Positions 1 to 9,396 are shown, counted from the first letter of the stretch. The stretch is DNA of 64,000 bases from Undaria pinnatifida (GCA_012845835.1 JABAKD010000037.1:146799-210798); one strand, 5' to 3'. Translations and numbers: made by a program. Notes: generated by a model not told the origin, from the letters alone.

Positions 1-278
1 TCGCCACGACGCAACCGGAGGGTCACCCGATCGCCGGGCCCGTGCCTGCGGATGGCTGCCACGAAGGATTCGGTAGATGCGGTCTTGTCCCGGTCGACGG
101 CCAGGAACCGGTCCCGGGCCTTCAGCCCCGCCTTGGCCGCCGGGGAACCGGGGATCACCTCAGCGACGACGGGTGCATTCCCATCCGCGAGGTAGACACC
201 GAGCCAACCGGTCTTCTGGGACTGGGCGACTGCCGTGGCAGCCAAAACGAGGGGAAGAACGAGGGCGAGCTTCTGCAT
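1..278 (-). CDS. Exported PDZ-domain protein, 3' part cut by window edge
   Basis: The reading frame is open from an ATG at 278 to the window edge, so only the first 92 residues are visible. Residues 1-18 form a typical signal peptide (MQKLALVLPLVLAATAVA) with an AxA-Q cleavage site. The rest is one PDZ domain: GWLGVYL opens it, and the carboxylate-loop partner EVIPGSPAAKAGLKARD is followed by a helix FVAAIRRHGPGD and a final strand VTLRLRRG. Such PDZ modules bind peptide C-termini in the periplasm, often in HtrA/Ctp-type proteases, but no protease domain can be seen here. It faces dgt across a 307-base divergent gap. Confidence 0.75.
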   Translation of the reverse strand, partial: MQKLALVLPLVLAATAVAQSQKTGWLGVYLADGNAPVVAEVIPGSPAAKAGLKARDRFLAVDRDKTASTESFVAAIRRHGPGDRVTLRLRRG

Positions 279-585
279 CGAAGTTCCTGGGTGGAGGATT
301 GCCGGCCCGACGGAGGGCCATGAGTGAGATCGGCACGCGAAACGGTCGGAGACAAGGAAGATTCCCAGGTCCGGGGGACCACTCCAGGAGAGTCTACGGA
401 TCCGGCCACTGGGTTGACGGACCCGAAGTGGGACCGCATCCTTCCGGCCGCCGCGCACCGCCCACGGTGGGACGAATGCCCGGCTGTCAACGGCACTTGG
501 CCCACGCTTCCGGGCTTCGCGCCCGGGCGGAAGGCGCGGAGGCCTGTTCGACCGCGACGGACTCCCCCTCTGCGAGCTGGAATTC
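279..585. other. Divergent intergenic region, 307 bases
   Basis: This stretch separates the PDZ gene (minus) from dgt (plus) and must hold both promoters. No good -35/-10 pair stands out. A small hairpin, CCGGGC-ttcgc-GCCCGG, lies at 510-526. Frames that stay open here have arginine- and proline-rich shadow translations and no start signal, so no gene is called. Confidence 0.5.
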
Positions 586-1659
586 GTGACCTGGCTACGG
601 CGCATCGACCTCGAAGACCGGGAACTCCGCCGGCTGTGCCGGTGGGCGACCCCGTCGCGGGACGCCGGAGGCCGCCGTCTCCCCGAGGGCGAAGACGCCA
701 TGCGGACGGCCTTCCAGCGGGACCGCGACCGCGTGATCCACTGCGCTGCCTTCCGCCGGCTCCAGCACAAGACCCAGGTCGTGGCGGCATTCGAGGGCGA
801 CCACTTCCGCAGCCGGATGATCCACTCCCTGGAAGTGGCCCAGATTGCGCGGGGCGCGTCGACGGCGTTGCGACTCAACCCCGACCTCGCCGAGGTCATC
901 GCGCTGGCGCACGACCTCGGCCACCCACCGTTCGGGCACATCGGCGAGGAGTGCCTCCACGATCGGATGTCCGATCACGGGGGCTTTCGCCACAACGCCC
1001 AGGGGACCCGGATCGTGGACGTGCTCGAGCGACGCTACGAACACGGACTGGGGCTCAACCTGACGCTGGCCGTGCGGCGGTCGCTGCTCAAGGGACCCGT
1101 GCCCGACGGCTTCCCCGTGGCCACCGATCTGCTGCCTCAGGGCCAGGCTCCCGTCGAGGCTCGACTCGTCGACCGATGTGATCGGATCGCCTACATCTGT
1201 CACGATCTCGACGACGGCATCCGGCTGGGACTGATGGCCGCCGAGGAGCTCGACGACCTGGAACTCGGTCGCGCCGCCCGCACGCGCCTCGCGAACGATC
1301 ACCCCTCCCGCCTCATCAGCGAGATGATCGCCGTCCTCATCGACGACCTGATCACGACTGCGAACGCCCGGCTCGACGCCCCTGGCAACGAACGTCCCCG
1401 CATCGAGCACAGCGACGCGGTAAGCCTTTGGACCAGTGAGGCCCTCGAGTTCCTCCGGACCCGGTTCTACCGCTCCGAGCGGGTCATGGCGGTCATGAAC
1501 GAAGGGTGCGACAAGATCCGTTCCGTGTTCGATCGCTGGACCGCCGATCCGTCGGCCCTTCCAGAGCGGCACCGAGGGCGCATCGACGACCACGGCATCG
1601 AACGGGTCGTGTGCGACTACATCGCTGGGATGACGGACCGCTACCTGCTCGGCCAGTAG
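586..1659 (+). CDS. dgt: dGTPase-like HD-domain triphosphohydrolase
   Basis: The 357-residue product matches the bacterial type-2 dGTPase-like family, which removes triphosphate from dNTPs. The N-terminal block MRTAFQRDRDRVIH (residues 39-52) and AFRRLQHKTQV are family signatures. The HD metal site is visible as RMIHSLEVAQIAR (H80), LAHDLGHPPFGHIGEE (about 110-126) and the downstream CDRIAYICHDLDDG acidic segment. The GTG at 586 is chosen because the family has a conserved N-terminal arm before MRTAFQRD; the ATG at 700 would remove it. The ribosome site is weak. It stands alone between convergent or divergent neighbours, which suggests a single-gene housekeeping unit in nucleotide-pool control. 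Confidence 0.9.
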   Translation: MTWLRRIDLEDRELRRLCRWATPSRDAGGRRLPEGEDAMRTAFQRDRDRVIHCAAFRRLQHKTQVVAAFEGDHFRSRMIHSLEVAQIARGASTALRLNPDLAEVIALAHDLGHPPFGHIGEECLHDRMSDHGGFRHNAQGTRIVDVLERRYEHGLGLNLTLAVRRSLLKGPVPDGFPVATDLLPQGQAPVEARLVDRCDRIAYICHDLDDGIRLGLMAAEELDDLELGRAARTRLANDHPSRLISEMIAVLIDDLITTANARLDAPGNERPRIEHSDAVSLWTSEALEFLRTRFYRSERVMAVMNEGCDKIRSVFDRWTADPSALPERHRGRIDDHGIERVVCDYIAGMTDRYLLGQ

Positions 1660-1677
1660 CGCGCAGACTGGGAACGC

Positions 1678-2313
1678 TCAGCGGTTCTTCTTGAACCCGG
1701 TGAAGATGCCCAGGCCGGCGAGGCCGGCGTTCGGCAGCGAGCCCGTGATGAACGACCGGAACGCACCGGCCTGCTCACCCACCCGGTCCACGAACCGGCT
1801 GAACGCACTGTCGAGGACCTCCCAGTTGACCTGCACGAACGACTGGCCTTCCCCCCCCTTGAAGTAGGTCAGGGCGAACAGGCCCAGCGCGAAGAGGCCG
1901 ACGAACAGCAGCGCGACCTTGAGGAAGGCACGAACGGCATAGCCGATCGCGAAGCCAACGAAGAAGCTGAAGCCGTAGGAAAAGAACGCCTCGGACCAGG
2001 CGGGATCGGCTGCAGCCGCAGCTCCCGCCTCGCCGCCGGTCTCCGTCCCGCCGGGCTCGGTCGGCAGCAGTCCTGTTGCCAGCGGCGACGGACTGACGCC
2101 TTCGGGGCCCCCGCCGCCCGCGGACTGCTCTTGCTCAGTGCCACCGGACACGAGCAAGGAGGTAGCCAGCCCTCCCACCAGGGATAGGGCGGCGGTGCCG
2201 ACCAGGAGGATCTTCCACTTGGGTAGCGTCGCGAGAAACTCGCGCGGGCTTTCTGCGGCCTCGGCGCCTTCGGTCGCCGCCTCGGTCGAAACGGTGGAGT
2301 CGGGTTCGGTCAT
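1678..2313 (-). CDS. FUN14-family membrane protein
   Basis: The 211-residue protein has a charged N-terminus, a membrane helix near residues 33-55 (WKILLVGTAALSLVGGLATSLL), a Gly/Pro-rich linker, and a C-terminal FUN14-like block: FFSYGFSFFVGFAIGYAVR, two closely packed helices, then a VNW motif and the terminal GSLPNAGLAGLGIFTGFKKN that is typical of the family. Eukaryotic FUN14 proteins are mitochondrial outer-membrane proteins; the bacterial role is not known. The extra N-terminal helix and linker make it longer than the roughly 100-residue core family. It lies downstream of mscS on the same strand with a 128-base gap that holds a terminator-like hairpin. Confidence 0.7.
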   Translation of the reverse strand: MTEPDSTVSTEAATEGAEAAESPREFLATLPKWKILLVGTAALSLVGGLATSLLVSGGTEQEQSAGGGGPEGVSPSPLATGLLPTEPGGTETGGEAGAAAAADPAWSEAFFSYGFSFFVGFAIGYAVRAFLKVALLFVGLFALGLFALTYFKGGEGQSFVQVNWEVLDSAFSRFVDRVGEQAGAFRSFITGSLPNAGLAGLGIFTGFKKNR

Positions 2314-2405
2314 CGTGATCTGGCCTCGGGAGTCCCAGCGCGGGTTCGCTCCCCAACGGTTCGAGACCCCACCGGATTATGCCGAATCCGATCGCCGCGC
2401 GAATC

Positions 2406-2433
2406 GGGTTGGTCGCGAATCGGCGACCAACCC
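2406..2433 (-). terminator. 11-bp perfect hairpin after mscS
   Basis: GGGTTGGTCGC (2406-2416) and GCGACCAACCC (2423-2433) pair perfectly around a 6-base loop, 8 bases after the mscS stop codon on the minus strand. There is no U-tract, so it may be an mRNA 3'-end stabiliser or an attenuating structure between mscS and the FUN14 gene rather than a full intrinsic terminator. Confidence 0.55.
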
Positions 2434-2441
2434 CCGCGACC

Positions 2442-3671
2442 TCAGCCCTCGACCTTGTGGACGTGGATGTCCGTCTGCGGGAACGGAATGGAGATCCCTT
2501 CCTTGTCGAACTCTTCCTTCACCTTGCGGGTGATGTCCCAGTAGACGCCCCAGTAGTCGGAGGTCTTGGACCACGGACGGCACACGAAGTTGACCGAGGA
2601 GTCGGCCAGCTCATGGACCTTGATGACCGGCTCGGGCTCCTTGAGGATCCGATCGTCCGAGGCGAGCACACGCTCCATCACGGCCTGGGCCTTGGCGATG
2701 TCGTCGCTGTAGCCGATGCCGAAGGTGAAGTCGACGCGACGGGTGTCGTTGCCCGTGACGTTGGTGATCACGTCGCCCCAGATTGAACCGTTGGGCACCA
2801 CGATGACCTGGTTGTCCGGGGTGGTCAGGGTCGTGGACACCAGACTCATGTCCTTCACCGAGCCCGCGGTACCGACGATGTTGACGAAGTCGCCGATGTC
2901 GTACGGCCGGTAGAGCAGGATCATGATCCCCGCCGCAAAGTTGTTCAGGGTGCCCTGCAGCGCGAAGCCGATCACGAAGCCAGCAGCGCCGAGCGCGGCG
3001 AGAAACGGCCCGGTAGGCACACCGATGAAACTCAGTGCGATCACCACCCCGATGAAGAAGATGACCTTCTTGACCGCATTGACGAAGAACTTCCGCAACA
3101 ACTCGGAGCCCTGCTTGAAGCGGTTGAGCGCGGTGCCGACGACTCGACCGGCAATGTTCGCGATGATCCGGAACGCAAGCAGCGCCAGCAGGAACTTCAG
3201 GATGTTCAGGCCCCAGGTAACGCCGCCGTTCTCTTCGGTCGACGTCACCCAATCGGTAACGTACTTGATGATCGCCGACGGCTCGACCTCGGTCTCAGCC
3301 GCGGCCTCAGCCTCGACGGCGTCAGTCACGCGAGCGATGAACTCGCGATGGTCCGCGATGGCCGCCTCGTCGCCACCGGCGTTCTCGAGCACACTGACAA
3401 CTGCCTCAGCACGCTCGGCGATGGTGGCCACGTCGGCACCCTCGACACCCACGGCACTCTTCTCGGCCTCCGCCTTGAGCCGGTCGATCCAAGCGGTGGC
3501 CAACTCTGCGAGAGCGGCTTTGGGCTGCGTCTCGACGAGCTTCTCGAACTGCGCTTTCTCGACGGCCTCTTCTCCCGCCAGGATCTTGGCGGGGTCTTGA
3601 GCAGCGAGGGAAGTAACGAACAGGAACAGGCCGGCGGCAACGACACGGCCAAGGGAGATCAGTCGATTCAT
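2442..3671 (-). CDS. mscS: MscS-family small-conductance mechanosensitive channel
   Basis: The 409-residue protein begins with a signal peptide (cleavage near AAQDP), then has an alanine/glutamate-rich periplasmic extension of about 110 residues that standard MscS lacks. Membrane helices follow from about residue 145. The pore-lining TM3 is recognisable as GAAGFVIGFALQGTLNNFAAGIMILL, and the beta-domain as YDIGDFVNIVGTAGSVKD and VIVVPNGSIWGDVI. MscS channels open on membrane stretch and release solutes during hypo-osmotic shock. The C-terminal alpha/beta domain ends at DIHVHKVEG. The preceding minus-strand gene is the DUF481 protein, 54 bases upstream, so the two may be co-transcribed. Confidence 0.9.
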   Translation of the reverse strand: MNRLISLGRVVAAGLFLFVTSLAAQDPAKILAGEEAVEKAQFEKLVETQPKAALAELATAWIDRLKAEAEKSAVGVEGADVATIAERAEAVVSVLENAGGDEAAIADHREFIARVTDAVEAEAAAETEVEPSAIIKYVTDWVTSTEENGGVTWGLNILKFLLALLAFRIIANIAGRVVGTALNRFKQGSELLRKFFVNAVKKVIFFIGVVIALSFIGVPTGPFLAALGAAGFVIGFALQGTLNNFAAGIMILLYRPYDIGDFVNIVGTAGSVKDMSLVSTTLTTPDNQVIVVPNGSIWGDVITNVTGNDTRRVDFTFGIGYSDDIAKAQAVMERVLASDDRILKEPEPVIKVHELADSSVNFVCRPWSKTSDYWGVYWDITRKVKEEFDKEGISIPFPQTDIHVHKVEG

Positions 3672-3725
3672 GGGGATCTCAGGATGGAAGACGAGGGAGA
3701 GGTGAGTGATGACTCGGGGCGGAGT

Positions 3726-4769
3726 TCAGAAGCTCCAGCCCACCGTGATGAAGAAACGGTTGTCGACGCGGTCCTGACCAGGGCTCGGATCGTTGTCGAA
3801 GTCGAGCTCCCACTTGAACTCGCTGAACATGCTCTCAGTGAGAGCCACCTGGATACGCGAATTCTTGAGGACGAGCAGTTCGTCCGAACTCTCGAGGCTC
3901 GGGGTGTACTCGACGTCCTGGAGGAACGTCACGTTCTCCGAGACCTTCCAACGGAGGCCATACGCGATACGCGCCGCCAGGTACTCGTCGGTCGGCGTCG
4001 CCGAACGGTAGCTCTTGTGAACGAACGTGAGGCCGGCCTCGGTCTTGAACCAGAAGTCGTCCGACTCATACCACTGAACACCGTAGCCAGCGCCACCGGT
4101 CCACAGGATGTCCAGGTCGGAGAGCGTGTCGCCCTCGGCGCGGGTGGTCGCCAGCACGTAGCTCTTCTCGGTGAGGAAGTAGTCGTACTGCAGCGCACCG
4201 CTGACGCGGCGAGCGGCGAGCTCCCACACGCCGGTGGAGTTGCGGTTCTCGTTGTACTCCCAGTTGGCGTTCGCGGTCAGGCGATCGATGTCTGTCCGGC
4301 GGGAGGCATTGGCCGCCGCGTTGACGCCGCGCTGCTCGGTGTTGCCGTCGAAGAAGTACGCGCCGATGTTGATCGACCCCGTCCAGGCCTCGGGCTCCTT
4401 GGGCGGAGGGTTGATCGCGGTCAGCGACGCCAGCGGCAGGGGCTCCACTGCGGGACCTTCACCCGCCAGGACGAGATTGCCGTCCTTCAGACCGGTCACG
4501 CGCCGGGAGAAAGTCTCGCCATCGCTGGTCACGATCGTGATGGGCTCAACGGTGGTCAGTTCCGCAATGTTGTCCACGGGGACGCTGACCTCGCCGACCA
4601 GGTCGGTGGTCACGACGATCTTGCCGTCGGCGAAACTGGAAACTTTGCCTGTGACGCGGTCGCCGTTCTTGAGGCGAACGACGTCCTTGGTCGGGGCCTG
4701 GGCCTCTTCCTGGGCAAGCATGGGGACCGCGAAAAGCGCGGACAACATCAGCGAGGTGAGTCGAATCAT
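3726..4769 (-). CDS. DUF481-family outer-membrane protein
   Basis: The 347-residue protein has a signal peptide (MIRLTSLMLSALFAVPMLAQ), an SH3-like region (DVVRLKNGDRVTGKVSSFAD, about 29-48) and a C-terminal beta-barrel of alternating hydrophobic and polar strands that ends in aromatic F (ITVGWSF), the usual outer-membrane insertion signal. This layout is that of the YdiY/DUF481 family, sometimes described as salt-induced outer-membrane proteins; its substrate is unknown. The start ATG at 4769 precedes a clean signal peptide. It is transcribed toward mscS, and an osmotic link between the two is only an inference from position. Confidence 0.8.
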   Translation of the reverse strand: MIRLTSLMLSALFAVPMLAQEEAQAPTKDVVRLKNGDRVTGKVSSFADGKIVVTTDLVGEVSVPVDNIAELTTVEPITIVTSDGETFSRRVTGLKDGNLVLAGEGPAVEPLPLASLTAINPPPKEPEAWTGSINIGAYFFDGNTEQRGVNAAANASRRTDIDRLTANANWEYNENRNSTGVWELAARRVSGALQYDYFLTEKSYVLATTRAEGDTLSDLDILWTGGAGYGVQWYESDDFWFKTEAGLTFVHKSYRSATPTDEYLAARIAYGLRWKVSENVTFLQDVEYTPSLESSDELLVLKNSRIQVALTESMFSEFKWELDFDNDPSPGQDRVDNRFFITVGWSF

Positions 4770-4975
4770 ATGGTGTCTCGAAACTTGGGGGCGAAGACTC
4801 TAGGCAGGAGCGAGGCTGGACCTAGGCGAATCCGAAGTCGCCGGACCTGCTCTCCCCAAGTCTCCACAGCGGGATCTCCGGACCATGGATGGCGCGAAGA
4901 CTGCATCATGAATGGGCTTGACTCCCGACCCTCAGTCATCCCAGCCGCGCTGCCAGCGACTTGCGCCGGCTGCCG

Positions 4976-6070
4976 TCAGGAACGGGCCGAGAGCAGCGAC
5001 TCGAGCAGGGACTCGGTGTCGCGCGCCATCCGCTCGGCGGTGAAGCGCTGCGTCGTCCGCTCCCGCCCCGCTGCGCCGTACCGACGCCGGAGCTCGGCAT
5101 CCCCCAATAACTCATCGAGGGCGCCGGCGAGCTCTTCGATGGCTCCCGGCACCACGACGCGACCGGTCTCGCCGTCGGCAACGATCTCCGGCAACCCGCC
5201 GACGTTGGACACGACCAGCGGCAGCGCCGCCGCACTCGCCTCGAGACAGGCGTTGCTTAGACCTTCGTTGAAGGACGGCATGGTGAACATGTCGCTGGCC
5301 TCGTAGAGGCGAGCGACCGGCTTGATCGGCCCCGGCACGATCACGCGACCGGGCACGGCGGAGGCCTCGCGGCGGAGCTTCTCCAAATCCGGTCCCGAGC
5401 CCGCCAGGACAAGCACGGCCTTGGGGTGTCGTTCGGCGACCTCGGCAAACGCCTCGATCAGCTGGGACTGCCCCTTGCGGGGCCGCAGCGTTGCGGCACA
5501 GCTCACGACAACCGCGTCTTCGGGCAGCCCGAGCTCCCGACGAGCCTCAGGTTGGGCCGGCGACAATGCCACCCACGGCGCCATATCAATGCCTTCGTGC
5601 AGCAGCGTCACCCGCGACGACGGCATCCCCGCGTCGAGGATCCTCCGCTCGACCGAGCGACAGTTCGCGATTGCGTGGTCGACCAGGTGCCGATAGCGAC
5701 CGCCACTCCACCAACCCTTCCCGATTGGATAGTCGATGCGCCGGGTGGTGTAGCGCAGCGGGATGGGCATGCCGCGCACAGCCACACCGCCCCAGAGCAG
5801 ACTCCGGCCACAACCGAAGTGCACGACGTCCGGCTTGGACTCGCGGACGATCTTCCGCAAGCCGCTACGAACCCCGGGTCGCCATCCTCGCCTCAGGCGA
5901 AGGGAATGAACGGGGATCCCCAGCTCCTCGCCCAGACGGGCAAACTCGGCGCCCGGCTCGAGGACCAGTTCCTGTGGGTGGCCCTGCTCATGGAGCCACC
6001 GCACGAGATGGTCCAGTTGAACCTCACCCCCGGACCAGCCGGTTTCCGCTAGCACGTGGACGAGGCGCAT
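4976..6070 (-). CDS. GT4-family glycosyltransferase (LPS core)
   Basis: The 364-residue GT-B enzyme starts MRLVHVLAETGWSGGEVQLD, the usual GT4 N-terminal Rossmann segment with a glycine-rich acceptor loop. The C-terminal donor domain has LVLAGSGPDLEKLR and the EX7E motif in SFNEGLSNACLEASAAALPL, followed by VVSNVGGLPEIVADGETGRVV. It is the last gene of a five-gene minus-strand LPS cluster and begins 6 bases after the CgeB-like gene. The likely role is transfer of a hexose or heptose to the LPS core; the exact donor cannot be read from the sequence. Confidence 0.85.
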   Translation of the reverse strand: MRLVHVLAETGWSGGEVQLDHLVRWLHEQGHPQELVLEPGAEFARLGEELGIPVHSLRLRRGWRPGVRSGLRKIVRESKPDVVHFGCGRSLLWGGVAVRGMPIPLRYTTRRIDYPIGKGWWSGGRYRHLVDHAIANCRSVERRILDAGMPSSRVTLLHEGIDMAPWVALSPAQPEARRELGLPEDAVVVSCAATLRPRKGQSQLIEAFAEVAERHPKAVLVLAGSGPDLEKLRREASAVPGRVIVPGPIKPVARLYEASDMFTMPSFNEGLSNACLEASAAALPLVVSNVGGLPEIVADGETGRVVVPGAIEELAGALDELLGDAELRRRYGAAGRERTTQRFTAERMARDTESLLESLLSARS

Positions 6071-6076
6071 GGACGA

Positions 6077-7156
6077 TCAGTCGCGCGCCACTTGAGTCGC
6101 GGAGCGCGCCAGTTCCTGGCCCTGCGCGCGATGGGGTTGGAGCACCACGCCTCCCGAACGCGAACGTCCGTGCAAGCCCGGCAACAGATCCCGCACCCGC
6201 TCGATGCGATGACGGTACTGGTGCTGGTCGAGGGCCAACTCATAACCGCGTTGCTGGATCTGCTCGCGTGACGTGTCGTCCTCGAGGTAGCGACGCACCA
6301 GGCCAGCCACATCCTTCTGGTCGCGGAACCAGACCAGGTGCCGGTGGTTCTCGAAGACCTCCTCGAGACCCGGAACGTAGTGCGTCATGTGGAACCCGCG
6401 ACACCCCAGGGTCAACCACGTGCGGTTGCTGAAGTAGCCACGGTCTTCGTTGATCTCGTTGATCCCCAGAACGATGCGCGACGTCGCGCAGATCTCCGCA
6501 TACGACGTGTTGTTAACCGCACCGCGTACTTTCAGGCCCGGGAAGCTCTTCTTGAGCCCGCCCCAGTTGAGCCCGAACACCTCGGTCTCGAACTCCCGTG
6601 ACAGTCGAGCCAGCAGGTCGGCACGCTGACCGCGCCGGCCGGGACCGCCGATGAACGCGATGTCGCGGACGTAGTCGACCTCGCCTTCCTGCGGCCGATG
6701 GTACCGAGGCGAGAACCCGCTCATGAGGAACTCGGTCTGCCCCACACCAGCCTCGCGCAGCAGCGGAATGCGACCAGGGTTGCTGAGGCACAAGAGATCC
6801 GCGTTGCGGAAGTACTCGATCGACGTCGGATTCAAGTCCTCCAACGCCTCCTCGATCCACAACACGACGGGTACCGTCGCGCGGAACTCGCGCAGCAACG
6901 CCAGCGGTAGGTCGCGACAGAAGACGAACACGATGTCAGGCTCGAAGCTGCGGAACACGCGGCGGGCATGCTCTTGCGAGAGGCCTCGCCCCACCCATCG
7001 CCGGACCCGCGCCATGTTCACCCAACGCACGTCTGCGCCGGTGCTCTCCCAGGCATCTACGAGTGCGCCGGTACAACGAGTCCTCGACATGCTCTTCCCG
7101 AAGAAGAGCACTCGTTCACCGAACGCTTGCCGTATCTCACCTTGTGCCATCGTCAC
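6077..7156 (-). CDS. CgeB-like glycosyltransferase
   Basis: The 359-residue protein resembles the CgeB/DUF3880 glycosyltransferase group: an N-terminal Rossmann start (RVLFFGKSMSRTRCTGALVD), DIVFVFCRDLPLALLREF in the middle, and a C-terminal block GYFSNRTWLTLGCRGFHMTHYVPGLEEVF characteristic of Glyco_trans_1_2 domains. It sits between an LPS kinase (17 bases upstream) and a GT4 enzyme in the LPS core operon, so a role in core or O-chain decoration is inferred from context. The final 30 residues are basic and probably cytoplasmic. Confidence 0.75.
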   Translation of the reverse strand: MTMAQGEIRQAFGERVLFFGKSMSRTRCTGALVDAWESTGADVRWVNMARVRRWVGRGLSQEHARRVFRSFEPDIVFVFCRDLPLALLREFRATVPVVLWIEEALEDLNPTSIEYFRNADLLCLSNPGRIPLLREAGVGQTEFLMSGFSPRYHRPQEGEVDYVRDIAFIGGPGRRGQRADLLARLSREFETEVFGLNWGGLKKSFPGLKVRGAVNNTSYAEICATSRIVLGINEINEDRGYFSNRTWLTLGCRGFHMTHYVPGLEEVFENHRHLVWFRDQKDVAGLVRRYLEDDTSREQIQQRGYELALDQHQYRHRIERVRDLLPGLHGRSRSGGVVLQPHRAQGQELARSATQVARD

Positions 7157-7172
7157 CCCTCCGGTTTCGCCC

Positions 7173-8222
7173 TCACTCGAGTGGGTTTCGAGGATGCTGA
7201 CCGCTGAGCAATCTCAAGTAATCCTCGTATCCCTCGAGCAGGGTGACCCGCAACTCCTCGTCCGCGGGTCTGCCAGTGACATCGGCAATATAGACCGACG
7301 GCTTGCCGGGAAACCACCATGACTTGTGGACAAACGCGCCCAGCGACGGCGTGCGATCGCGAGTGAGTTCGAGAACGCGATCCCCGATCCACAGACAACG
7401 CCCCTCTCTGGCGGACACCACAATCGGCCTCATACCCTCACCATCCGACGATCGGCGTTGGTAGCGAACCTGACCCAACCCGAACGTGCGCCGAAATTCG
7501 GTGCTCGTTAGGAGACAGCGACGCACCCGACGCAACAGGGCCTGCCGCCCGAGGTCAGCGGCTTGGATGCGCGCCTCCGCCATCGCGTCTTCTGGCAGCA
7601 GTTCGAGAGCGGCAAGGGCCTCGTCGGCACGCTCCGAACAGAACTCGTACAGAACACGAGCCACCATGCGGATGCGCTCGCGTAGTGGCAGCGAAGTGCG
7701 CCATCGCGCGGACTGCAGATCGAGAGTGGCCAGACCACCGTCCGCCAGAGAGGCAAAGTTGCCCAGGTTGAGATCGGGGTGATAGAGACCGCACTCGAAC
7801 AGGTCGCGAACCAGCAGGCCCACGGCCTCCGGCTCGAGCTCGCGATCCACGACAGGCAGCGCCCGGGTCACCAGAAGCGAAGCGCTGGGGATTCCAAAAC
7901 GACGGCGCCCCACCCACGCGAGGGGCTCTGGAGCTGGCACACCGCCGGCTCGCACCTTCTCCAGAAGATGCGCCTCATGGGGACCTGGCAGCGCTCGGAA
8001 GGCGTATCGCCACCGATCCCGCGACCGCGGGAACGCCATCACCTTGACGAACACCTCGCCGGCGTCCGGGAGGACCCCCTTGCCGACACCGCGAATCAGC
8101 CGCACCTGAACCGGCTCCAAGTCCGCCGGCAGTCGGCGTTCGCGCTGCACCGCCATCAACCAGGACTCGACGACGGTGAGGTCCGCGGCGCTGAGCCCGC
8201 GATGACTGATCCCCTCGCCCAT
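7173..8222 (-). CDS. Kdo/WaaP-family LPS kinase
   Basis: The 349-residue protein belongs to the lipopolysaccharide kinase family with a protein-kinase-like fold. It shows VFVKVMAF (ATP-binding lysine), GLYHPDLNLGNF (catalytic HxDLNxxN loop) and LATLDLQSARW in the place of the DFG segment. These kinases phosphorylate Kdo or heptose in the inner core, which strengthens the outer membrane. The start at 8222 is chosen because its ATG overlaps the TGA of the upstream GT4 gene (TGATG) and gives MGEGISHRGL; the longer open frame upstream is an arginine-rich shadow. A second, distinct LPS kinase is at 25639. Confidence 0.85.
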   Translation of the reverse strand: MGEGISHRGLSAADLTVVESWLMAVQRERRLPADLEPVQVRLIRGVGKGVLPDAGEVFVKVMAFPRSRDRWRYAFRALPGPHEAHLLEKVRAGGVPAPEPLAWVGRRRFGIPSASLLVTRALPVVDRELEPEAVGLLVRDLFECGLYHPDLNLGNFASLADGGLATLDLQSARWRTSLPLRERIRMVARVLYEFCSERADEALAALELLPEDAMAEARIQAADLGRQALLRRVRRCLLTSTEFRRTFGLGQVRYQRRSSDGEGMRPIVVSAREGRCLWIGDRVLELTRDRTPSLGAFVHKSWWFPGKPSVYIADVTGRPADEELRVTLLEGYEDYLRLLSGQHPRNPLE

Positions 8223-9379
8223 CAGCGGGCGGCCTCGTCGCCGAGGGACTGATAGAAGGCACGGAGCCGGCGCGTCGCCCCGACAGGATCCATCGGACCA
8301 CGAGCCCGCTGGAGTGCGGCGGACGCCCGACCGTGTCGGACCACGGGATCGTCGTGCAACGTCCCGAGCGCTCGGGCGAACGCCGGCGGCGTCTCGTCGA
8401 CGCACACGCCCGGCGCCCCGGCGTCGTCCCAGGCTGCGCCGACCAGGTGGGGCAGAATCCCCCGCGCCGTGCTAACCACCGGCAACCCCCTGGCCATCGC
8501 TTCGCGCACCGCCCGGCAGGTGCCGTCACTGCCGGGAACGAGAAAGACGAACGCGTCGAGCGCCGCCAGCGCCGCGCTGTAGGCGGGCTCGTAGAGGTAG
8601 CCCGGCAGGATCACGCGATCCTGGAGGCCGAGCCGAGCCACGGGCTCCTCGACCAGTGCCCTGGTGTCCCGTTCGTTGCCGCGCCCCAGCAGCACCCAGC
8701 GCACGTTGGGATGGGACTGAGCCATCAGACTCGCAGTTTCCCACAACAACTCGAACCGGCGATGAGGCTGGATCCGCGCCGTGATCCCCACGAGGAAGTG
8801 CTCGTCGCGAACTCCCAGCTGTGCCCGGTAGCTGCGGCCGAGAACCACCGGGGGTTCGACCACCGGCTCCTGATACAGGACCCGCTGAGGATCGCACCCC
8901 AGTCGTTGCCGCATGGCCTCCGCGACATCGGGAGTCGGCGCGACGACTCCGTCGGTCGACGCAAACGCGAGCCGCGACCGCCAATCCGAGCGGGGCGGAT
9001 CCGGATCGTAGAGGGAGCGGACGAGGAGGGGCCGCGGATGGACCTTCCGAATCGCCAGCGCGGCAATGAGGTGATCCGACAGCAGGTGCGCGTGCACGAT
9101 CGCCACCGGATCCCGCCGGAGACGCCGACGCAGACGGCGCACGTCGCGCCACACGCTGCCGAGGTGGAAGTGCTTTCGCAACTCCAACCCGGCCCACACC
9201 GGCAATCGCCAGCGCCACAGCTCCTTGGCCATGCGATGCTCGGCCTGGGGCAGGGTCCAGCCGGACTGGCCGAACACGACGTCTTCGCCCTGCTGCCGCA
9301 GGCGCGCCGCGCAGCGGATCGCCGGATCAGCCGGGCCCGTCCACTTGTAGTTGGCGAAGAGGTGGAGGATTCGGCCCAC
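8222..9379 (-). CDS. GT4-family glycosyltransferase (LPS core)
   Basis: About 385 residues of a GT-B glycosyltransferase. The N-terminus reads GRILHLFANYKWTGPADP, typical of GT4 acceptor domains, and the donor domain has VLLGRGNERD, FLVPGSDGTCRAVREAMARG (EX7E-like) and GLPVVSTARGILPHLV. GTG at 9379 is used; an in-frame GTG at 9394 lies right beside an AGGAG and is an equally possible start. The open frame continues far upstream but that part is antisense shadow of the GT2 gene. It overlaps the LPS kinase by one base and follows the GT2 gene by 17 bases. Confidence 0.82.
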   Translation of the reverse strand: MGRILHLFANYKWTGPADPAIRCAARLRQQGEDVVFGQSGWTLPQAEHRMAKELWRWRLPVWAGLELRKHFHLGSVWRDVRRLRRRLRRDPVAIVHAHLLSDHLIAALAIRKVHPRPLLVRSLYDPDPPRSDWRSRLAFASTDGVVAPTPDVAEAMRQRLGCDPQRVLYQEPVVEPPVVLGRSYRAQLGVRDEHFLVGITARIQPHRRFELLWETASLMAQSHPNVRWVLLGRGNERDTRALVEEPVARLGLQDRVILPGYLYEPAYSAALAALDAFVFLVPGSDGTCRAVREAMARGLPVVSTARGILPHLVGAAWDDAGAPGVCVDETPPAFARALGTLHDDPVVRHGRASAALQRARGPMDPVGATRRLRAFYQSLGDEAAR

Positions 9380-9396
9380 GTGCGTACGGCCCACTC

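Noticed and set aside
7173-8405. Longer start of the LPS kinase at 8405
   Set aside because: The extra 61 residues are Arg/Pro-rich and antisense-like to the upstream GT4 gene; the ATG at 8222 overlaps that gene's stop in the coupled TGATG pattern.
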